64,000 nt of DNA from Siphonodentalium dalli (Eukaryota > Mollusca > Scaphopoda > Gadilida > Siphonodentaliidae): NCBI GenBank assembly GCA_032622095.1, contig CP136063.1, positions 271,119,426 to 271,183,425 on the forward strand, given 5' to 3'. The notes below the pieces were generated by a model, which worked only from the letters and a program-made list of their open reading frames with translations, ran no database searches and was not told the origin of the DNA. Position 1 is the first letter of the stretch. Every line of letters starts with the position of its first letter. The position numbers and the translations under genes were made by a program. Positions 56,534 through 64,000 of this stretch are shown piece by piece.

Positions 56534-58318
56534 TTTTCAGCGCAACTTACTTTTGTAAGTTTGAGCTATTGCCATGGTTTGGCATCCGTCGTCCATGTGT
56601 CCGTCAACAATTTCCTTTGGCGCAGACTACAGGTTGTAACTTTGGTCTAATCTTTATGAAATTTGTCATGAATGTTGACATTGACATGTAGATGGGAACG
56701 AATCATTGTGAAGTCATTCGGCCAAAAAACATGGCCGCTGGTGGCCATCTTAGATTTTAAAATTAAATCCATTGGCGCGGTCCACAGGTAGTACTGTTCG
56801 TCTGATCATCATGAAATTTGTCATGTATGTTAATATTGACATGTAGATGGGAACGAGTCATTTTGGATTTTATTCTGTGCATGACTAAATCCTTTGGCGC
56901 GGTCTACATCTCGTATCTTTGATCGGAACGTCATAACATTTGTCATGAATGTTGACATATAGATGGGAATGAGTCATTTTGGGGTCATTCGGCCAAAAAA
57001 CATGGCCGCTGGCAGCCGTCTTGGATTTCAAGTTTCAATCCATTGGCGTTGGCTACAGGTCGTACTGTTCGTCTGATCATCATGAAATTTGTCATGGATG
57101 TTAATAATGACAAGTAGATGGGAACGAGTGATTTTGGGGTCGTTCGGCCAAAAAACATGGCTGCCAGCAGCCATCTTGGATTTTACTCTTTGCATGACTA
57201 AATCGTTTGGTGCGGGCTACAGGTTGTTGCGTTGGTCGGAAGTTTATGAAATTTGTCATGGATGTTAACACTGACATGTAGATGGAAACGAGTGATTTTG
57301 GAGGTGTTCGGCCAAAACATATGGCCGCCAGCAGCCATCTTGGATTTTACTCTTTGCATGACTAAACCCTTTGGCGCGGGCTACAGGTTGTACCTTGGTC
57401 TAATCTTTATGAAATTTGTCATGAATGTTGACATTGACATGTAGATTGGAATGAGTCATTTTGGGGTCATTCGGCCAAAAAACATGGCCGCTGGTAGCCA
57501 TCTTGGATTTCAAGATTCAATCCATTGGTGCGGGCTACAGGTCGTACAGTTCGTCTGATCATCATGAATTTTGTCATGGATGTTAATAATGACGGGAACG
57601 AGTGATTTTGGGGTCGTTCGGCCAAAAAATATGGCCGCCAGCAGCTATCTTGGATTTTACTCTTTGCATGACTAAATCCTTTGGTGCGGGCAACAGGTCG
57701 TAGCTTTGGTCAGATGGTCATGAAATTTCTCATGGATGATAACAATGACATGTAGATGGGAACGAGTCGTTTAGGGGTCATTCTGTCAAAAAACATGGCC
57801 GCCAGCAGCCATCTTGGATTTTACTCTTTGCATGACTAAATCCTTTTATGCGGGCTACAGGTCATACCTTTGGTCTGATCTTTATTAAATTTGTCTTGAA
57901 TTTTGACATTGACATGTACATGGGAACAAGTAATTTTTGGGTCATTCGGCAGAAAAACAATGCTGCCAGTGGCCATCTTGGATTTCAAAATTCAATCCAT
58001 TGGCGCGGTCTACAGGTCATACTGTTCGTCTGATCATGAAATTTGTACATGTAGGTCGTAGCTTTGGTCAGATCTTCATAAATTTTGTCATGTTTGTTAA
58101 CAATGACACGTAGATGGCAACGAGTCCTTTTTTTTGGGTCAATTGGCCATAAAACATGGCCGCCAGCAGCCATCTTGTATTTTACTCTTTTGCATCACTA
58201 ATTCCTTTGATGCAGGTTAGACATTTCAAGTAGCACCTTTCCTATTCCTCCATTTACTGTCAACGATTAAATTATTCCCCTACCTAAGTTGAGCTACAGT
58301 GTCATTGACACTTTCATT
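56534..58318 (+). mobile_element. HINE-like family B, copy 4 (long)
   Basis: The 5' end TTTTCAGCGCAACTTACTTT with the inverse GTAAGTTTGAGCTATTGCCA is followed by about ten core units of roughly 160-165 bp ('atggccgccagcagccatcttggattttac') and the 3' end AAGTTGAGCTACAGTGTCAT with hairpin. Short ORFs inside are repeat artefacts. Confidence 0.8.
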
Positions 58319-59080
58319 TTATTTAAAACTAATAAAATGAACTTGGGTCGGGGGTTTGAAGACTGTCGGTCGGTTTATGGGAAACACGCATTCATTTTGT
58401 TTTGGCCTCATAAACTTCAGCGATCGCAAGTCATTAAATAATGGCATGATGTCATGATACATCGCACGCGTTAATATTACACGTGTGTCTTCACCAATAA
58501 TAATGAAGTTGGTTGTGTGGGTTAATTATGTGATAAACCACTTTATCCCCACCAGTTTGTGCCTAATTCTTTAAATTGTACTATTATTCAGTCAGTTTTA
58601 AATTAGCGCACTTCAAATCAGCCCTTGAAATTAGGAAAAAGTTCCAGCTAATTTAATGCTGTGGCATGTTAGATTTAACAATTTGGAAATGGCATTTCCC
58701 ACGGCATTGCTTATTTCCATGACCAATTTCGAGGACTGGAAAATTAATACCATTCATGAGTATTGCAGGCTTTGAGCAAAACTAGTTTATATGTTAACTT
58801 AAATGTTATACCGGGTAAATCTAATTTAAAAAAATGACATGTTATAATCCCACATACAGGTACATGTATGTACATGTAAAGGATATGCAAAGGAATATTC
58901 TTAGGTAAGCATGACAGCAGGGGCATGTCTGAGAATATTTTGGGGACAACTATTGTTGTGCCAAGGATGTCCCAATAGATTATGGGGTATTAAACTATTA
59001 ATATTTCTCAACACCACATAAGTGTTGTTCCTACTTGTTACAAATTGAACCCTACAAGTCGTGGATAAAAACTGAAACAA
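58319..59080. other. intergenic, no feature seen
   Basis: No recognisable feature. Confidence 0.4.
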
Positions 59081-59199
59081 TAAAATTTCATAATTATACC
59101 AGTTGTTGATCAATATCCATGAGAATCTATATACACTAAGCCTAAATGTATAAATTCCCATGGATATTGATCAACAACCGGTATAAATAATAAATTTCA
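59081..59199. mobile_element. hairpin MITE, 119 bp
   Basis: The arms 59081-59121 and 59159-59199 are inverted copies with a few mismatches, sharing GTTGTTGATCAATATCCATG, around a 37-base loop. Confidence 0.7.
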
Positions 59200-60153
59200 A
59201 TTAATTATTTTGTTATAAAGAGTTAATTTGGACTTGGACATTTGTTATAGAATTAATTTGGACGTGCAAAATTTGGGCATACATGTATGTCAGGTACATT
59301 ATATATGTCCTGGATATGCGTGACAAGTACATGTATAAAGATATAATTATACCTGTTCCAGCTCACAAGCCTTGAGGAGAACAGAACAGAACCAGACGCT
59401 GTGTCATGCAAACGCTCAAATGTGTTATCTAATTCTGAGAACCAGTTATTTTGTTGTGTTCAGTTTAGAGCATAGAAATCGGATATATAAAGACTAGAAT
59501 GGCAGTCGCGATCTGATTGGCCCACATCGTTTGACGCAACAGGACGCCATTGCTGGTCAGGGCAAAAGACGTCAACAAGTCCACGTGTTTCTCATATGTT
59601 TTGTTAATGGCGACTTCAAGTTAGTTCACAAATCAACTTTTTTCAAGAATTTGGAAACTTGGATACACTAAAACGCTATCAATGCACTAAACTGAATAAT
59701 CATATATTATCATGACTTCATGCGGGAACGATATATTTGGACGCTGTTAGCTAATTTTCTGTGGATTTAGTGATATGGATTTTCAATTCTGCAGGCGGAC
59801 ATTTCGGAATGGACAGGTCACTTTCGAGATTTGGATTCATGTTTTAGAAGGTTCTTCGTCTACAAATCGTTGACATTATTTATCTGTAATATTCACAGAA
59901 CAACGATGAGCAGTTTATTCATAAAATATATCGGAAAACAGTGATAAAACTACGCTGTATTTGTGAAGTAAGTCGCCCATTTTCGTTGCTCACATTCGAT
60001 GACAAGCTGGGATGAGGCGTTTTCAACACTCAGGAACAAGGAATTTAGTGAACTTCAGATGCTGCTTTCGAGATTTGATAAATATTTATTATTTTAATAA
60101 ATAATTCTAAAAATCATTTCACTTGTTGATGCTTGTAGTCTCCATAATTAGTG
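59200..60153. other. intergenic, no feature seen
   Basis: No recognisable feature. 59520-59580 is GC-richer than its surroundings. Confidence 0.35.
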
Positions 60154-60162
60154 GGATTACAC

Positions 60163-60401
60163 TAGATCATGCCATGAATCTCTACTATGGCAGACCACAG
60201 TCCTATGAATCACTGTCCATGTAATATTAAATTTGATTAAAGTACAATAAATCAATGAATATATTACCTCTACTATTTAAAACAACAAATAACTAAATAT
60301 AATATATTGATTTAATATTATTAAATAATATTTTATTCAACTAACAGTGATTCCTAGGGACTGTGGGCAGACAGAGTAGTCGAGATTCATGGCATGATCT
60401 A
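60163..60401. mobile_element. MULE-like MITE, perfect 9-bp duplication
   Basis: It starts TAGATCATGCCATGAATCTC and ends with the same sequence inverted. Exact 9-bp duplications GGATTACAC lie at 60154-60162 and 60402-60410. It shares its tip with the larger element at 29736-30822 and is probably a shortened family member. Confidence 0.9.
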
Positions 60402-60515
60402 GGATTACACAATCTGGCTAATAATTATTTCTACACGAGATGTCTTAATCTATTGGTTGCAGTCATTTGATTCCTTGCATGTGCTAGCTGGGGCCCATAT
60501 CATCACCTCCAGAGA

Positions 60516-60808
60516 TAGTTACTTCCGTTAAAGCCGCACAAACAGAAAGAATATTAAAATGTAGACAGATTTTGTTCTTATACCAATCATAAATATTGCC
60601 CAGATAATATATGTTATTATCAAGTTCGTTTGCTTTGTTATGTAAACAAAAGCCAAAAATGTTACATATCTGGCTTTTGTTTAGCGAAGCATACAAACTT
60701 GACAATAACATAATACTTACACGATATTTATGATTGGTATAGAATAACATACATGCATGTATGTTTGAATATTCTTTCTGTCTACGACAGTTTTACCGAG
60801 TGTAACTA
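60516..60808. mobile_element. foldback MITE, about 293 bp
   Basis: The inverted arms share TTATACCAATCATAAATAT, AGAAAGAATATT, a roughly 16-bp AAGTTCGTTTG-type stretch and the central CAAAAGCC/GGCTTTTG. The tips begin TAGTTAC. The arms nearly meet, so the whole unit forms one hairpin. Confidence 0.7.
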
Positions 60809-62039
60809 TTTTAACAGAATACCCATCTCGAAGGCCAACCGTGCCTTTAAACAAACTTTTCCAAGAATGGCGACAGGTGCCACCGTTTATGCCTATTTTT
60901 CATGAAGGCTGAAATAAATGTTAGGAAGTGACCAGACAATGAACAGGAATCATAACAGTATAGTAAACTACATGTATAATTCAATATATATAAACATCAC
61001 CTGTGAAACATAACATTTAATATCTGTTTCATTATATGAATACAGTACATTGTATATATTTTAGGAGACACATGCAATAAAAGTTAAGATGCACAGCTTG
61101 TTAAAAGCTTTGTATAATATATATCTAACTGGGGGAAGGAGATATCAGATAATATATACCGGTATGTAATACTGTGTAAATGGTGAACAATTTAACTTAT
61201 TTTATTTCTATTCTTCTGAAAATGTACATCATGAGTTATAATTTATCATACTTTAGAAGGTGGTTTCTGTTCATTGCTGTGTCAATCAGTTAATAAATAC
61301 TCCATTCATAATTGTACACAAGGAAAGCTTAAAGTCATGTGCAGCTGCTGGTATGGAGCCTCCAAATATTCTACATGTAGTGTCATAAAGCATGAAATAC
61401 AACACGGTACAGTCCATTTTTACAGGCTATATAATTTTATGCATGACTTAAGTAAACAACATTTATAAATTGAGGTCTTCTACATCCTGGAAATTAAACT
61501 GCAAAATGTGAGAAGGCATACATTTGTATTTTGACCATGTCAGGGAGATTTTAAGGGAGTTCTCTTTATGTGAAATTGGTACTTATTTTTCTGTTTGGAG
61601 TGATATTTTCTATCACATCATTGAATTTTTCTGGCATATAAAATATAAAGTCTGTACTATAAAAGTATTTCATGTGCTTATGAAGCTATTGTAATAACTA
61701 GGTTGAACTTTAATTTGAGGTTTGAAGACCATTATGAGACTTGGTTCCTGTTACAGTACAATCACATGATTACATGGATAAGAATATCTTTTTTGGCTTC
61801 ATTGTAAACAAATGGCTAACAAATGTACAGATGTACATGTACTCTGTTCAGTCAATTGAATGGATATTATAACATCACAGCTCTCCCCTGGTGGGACCCC
61901 CAAGTTGTGTTCCATTCACAGAGCTTGGTTAACAAACATGCGATTCAATGGAAATATCGCGCGTCATACTGCTATGTTATCATGACCACCAGGCATTGCA
62001 GTGGAGGACGCCTAATGTTTGATGGGTACATAGAAGGCC
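60809..62039. other. intergenic, no feature seen
   Basis: ORF 61274-61468 is short with no domain. Confidence 0.35.
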
Positions 62040-63085
62040 TGGATCTTTCCACCCGTCTCTGGTTACACGAGTCCGGGTGTTGCCTACGACCTACTGAGCG
62101 ATTTTTCCACCCGTCTCTGGTTACACGAGTCCGGGTGTTGGTTACATCCTACTGAGCAATTTTACCACCCGTCTCTGGTTACACGAGTCCGGGTGTTGTT
62201 TACAACCTACTGAGGTATATTTTTCACCCATCCCTGGTTACACGAGTCTGGGTGTTGCTTACATCCTGCTAAGTGATTTTTCCACCCATCTCTGGTTACA
62301 CGAGTCCAGGTGTTGTTTACAACCTACTGAGGTATATTTTCCACCTGTCTCTGGTTAGACTGGTTACACGAGTCCAGGTGTTGCTTACAGCCTACACGAG
62401 TCTGGGTGTTGTTTAGAACCTACTGAGCGATTGTACCACCCATCTCTGGTTACACGAGTCTGGGTGTTGTTTAGAACCTACTGAGCGATGTTACCACCCA
62501 TCTCTGGTTACACGAGTCTGGGTGTTGTTTACAACCTACTGAGCGATTTTACCACCCGCCTCTGGTTACACGGGTCCAGGTGTTGTTTACAACCTACTTT
62601 TACACGAGTCCAGGTGTTGCTTACAGCCTACTGAATTTTTTTTTCCGCCCGTCTCTGGTTACACGAGTCCGGGTGTTGCTTACATCCTACTGAGTGATTT
62701 TACCACCCGTCTCTGGTTACACGAGTCCGGGTGTTGTTTACAACCTACTGAAGAATATTTTTTTACCCGTCCCTGGTTACACGAGTCCGGGTATTGTTTC
62801 AAACTTACTGAGTGATTTGACCACCCGTCTCTGGTTACACGAGTCCGGGTGTTGTTTACAACCTACTGAAGAATATTTTTTTTACCCGTCCCTGGTTACA
62901 CGAGTCCGGGTATTGTTTCAAACTTACTGAGCGATTTGACCACCCATCTCTGGTTACACGAGTCCGGGTGTTGTTTACAACCTACTGAGCGATTTAACCA
63001 CCCGCCTCTGGTTACACGAGTCCAGGTGTTGTTTACAACCTACTTAGGAATATTTTCACTTGTCTCTGGTTACACGCGTCCAGTG
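62040..63085. repeat. minisatellite, about 59-bp unit, about 17 copies
   Basis: Units contain TCTCTGGTTACACGAGTC with flanking CACCCG and CGGGTG, a 6-bp inverted pair, followed by 'ttgtttacaacctactgagcgat'. About 17 copies occur, some with internal deletions or fusions (about 62337-62430 and 62550-62640). Units near 62700-62935 repeat as a dimer of about 118 bp. Reading frames through the array are repeat artefacts. Confidence 0.9.
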
Positions 63086-63102
63086 ATCCACTGATACTAT
63101 TT

Positions 63103-64000
63103 TTATTGATTTTTGAATAAGACGGCCTTTGTCAATGAGTTTCTGATTTTCTGGCCAACAATCTTCATTGTTCTTAGTTTACACATGTGATGCCTCCTTA
63201 GATTACAGTATATCAAAGTAATTTTCTTCACAAGAATTACAAGATGGCTCTCTGTGATATCCATTGCATCTGTTTGGAAATGTTGCTTGTTGTCTTCGAA
63301 AAGATGGAATAATTGTGGCTGCAACTTTCTCAAGACTAATATTTCCAACTTTTTTATTTCTGATTGATACTTTGTTGGATTTATGATGTCTATGGATGAC
63401 CTCAACTCTAATTCTGCAGCTTTGACAATTTTGATTACACCCTTTGATGGAACAAGGAGGCCATCGTTATCCCTCAGTCGTAGGAGCTGATAAGAGTGAA
63501 AAAGATCCATTGATCCTGCAACCTTGGGCTCCACTATTGCTTGTCTGCATTCATCACACTTGACTACCATCAGAAGCTTTCGAACAACCCATCCAGCAAT
63601 GTAAACAGACACATTTTCAACAAAATTTGAGAGCCTGGCTACATTTGAATAGTAAGTGTGGTTCAGGACATCATCCTCAATGATATCTTGCATAGGTTCA
63701 GTTTCATCACTGTTAATTGCAGGATTTGATACTGTCAGTGAGAGTATACTTGTGTGGTCCATTGCTCTGACATTAGCATTGATGCCCCCTGTTACTCCTG
63801 CCCGAGAAAGAAGTGCTTTGTAAGCATTCTTAAATTGTCTGGCTGAGGGATTGTTGTTCCATCCACCTGCTCGCCTAACTGCACTGAAAAAGAGCTCTAA
63901 GTGGTCCTGAGAAAGCTTGTAGGTGCAGACATAAAGAAGTTTGCCAGGGCATTTCGTTGGACTGAGATATGTGTTCAACAAGTTGATCAAGCTGTCAATG
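63103..64000 (-). CDS. P-element/THAP9-like transposase, C-terminal part
   Basis: 298 codons are open to the window edge, so the N-terminal part (THAP DNA-binding and catalytic regions) lies outside. Numbering from the edge, residues 30-51 hold SQDHLELFFSAVRRAGGWNN followed by NP, then RQFKNAYKALL: the signature of the C-terminal domain of P-element and THAP9 transposases. YIAGWVVRKL (133-142) and a C-x2-C pair (148, 151) follow, also typical. The stop lies just after a conserved-looking basic tail. There is no internal stop, so it is either a live transposase gene or a recent or domesticated copy. A minisatellite ends about 20 bp downstream of the stop. Catalytic residues cannot be judged from this part. 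Confidence 0.85.
   Translation of the reverse strand, partial: IDSLINLLNTYLSPTKCPGKLLYVCTYKLSQDHLELFFSAVRRAGGWNNNPSARQFKNAYKALLSRAGVTGGINANVRAMDHTSILSLTVSNPAINSDETEPMQDIIEDDVLNHTYYSNVARLSNFVENVSVYIAGWVVRKLLMVVKCDECRQAIVEPKVAGSMDLFHSYQLLRLRDNDGLLVPSKGVIKIVKAAELELRSSIDIINPTKYQSEIKKLEILVLRKLQPQLFHLFEDNKQHFQTDAMDITESHLVILVKKITLIYCNLRRHHMCKLRTMKIVGQKIRNSLTKAVLFKNQ

Noticed and set aside
61823-62930. ORFs with repeated SGYTSPG-type peptides
   Set aside because: They run through the roughly 59-bp minisatellite and change frame with unit length; no other coding evidence.

Overview
This window looks like non-coding, repeat-saturated DNA from an animal, most likely a bivalve mollusc or another lophotrochozoan. 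That inference rests on AT-rich sequence without dense open reading frames, a complete Ty3/Gypsy LTR retrotransposon, many MITEs, and several families of repeats with tandem cores and hairpin ends, an organisation I associate with mollusc genomes. No host gene could be recognised with confidence. The only convincing protein-coding sequences belong to transposable elements.

Layout. 1-4087: small MITE-like hairpin, possible hAT end, degenerate tandem array. 4088-13925: a full-length minus-strand Ty3/Gypsy element with two 470-bp LTRs that read as identical, a 4-bp target duplication, and gag, pro and pol in three frames. 13965-14555: a pogo-type TA-flanked MITE only 39 bp from the LTR. 14726-23835: tandem-core elements. 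24888-35635: a belt of DNA-transposon derivatives (TA-flanked MITEs, a hAT derivative with a perfect 8-bp duplication, a long-TIR element with a 9-bp duplication, foldbacks). 38030-41250: a locus built from about 45-50 copies of a palindrome centred on CTTAAG. 42193-51348: a pile-up of tandem-core elements, one nested inside another, plus a TTAA-flanked element. 54550-55330: a second, different palindrome locus. 56534-58318: a long tandem-core element. 59081-60808: three hairpin or TIR elements. 62040-63085: a roughly 59-bp minisatellite. 63103-64000: the C-terminal part of a P-element/THAP9-like transposase on the minus strand, running off the window.

How the parts work together. In the LTR element, gag and pro are joined by a textbook -1 frameshift module: heptamer T TTA AAC in the correct phase, a 5-nt spacer and a 12-bp stem-loop. 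Pro and pol overlap in a further -1 frame without an obvious heptamer. The tandem-core elements fall into at least four families (called A-D here). Each has a 5' palindrome whose left half recurs, inverted, just inside a 3' terminal hairpin. This asymmetric inverted-repeat layout is the hallmark described for Helentron-associated non-autonomous elements (HINEs, such as DINE-1). Every copy with recognisable ends lies in the same orientation, and the families share a related core motif.

Limits: everything was read by eye. Unit counts, arm boundaries and identities are approximate unless stated as exact, and single-exon pieces of host genes could have been missed.
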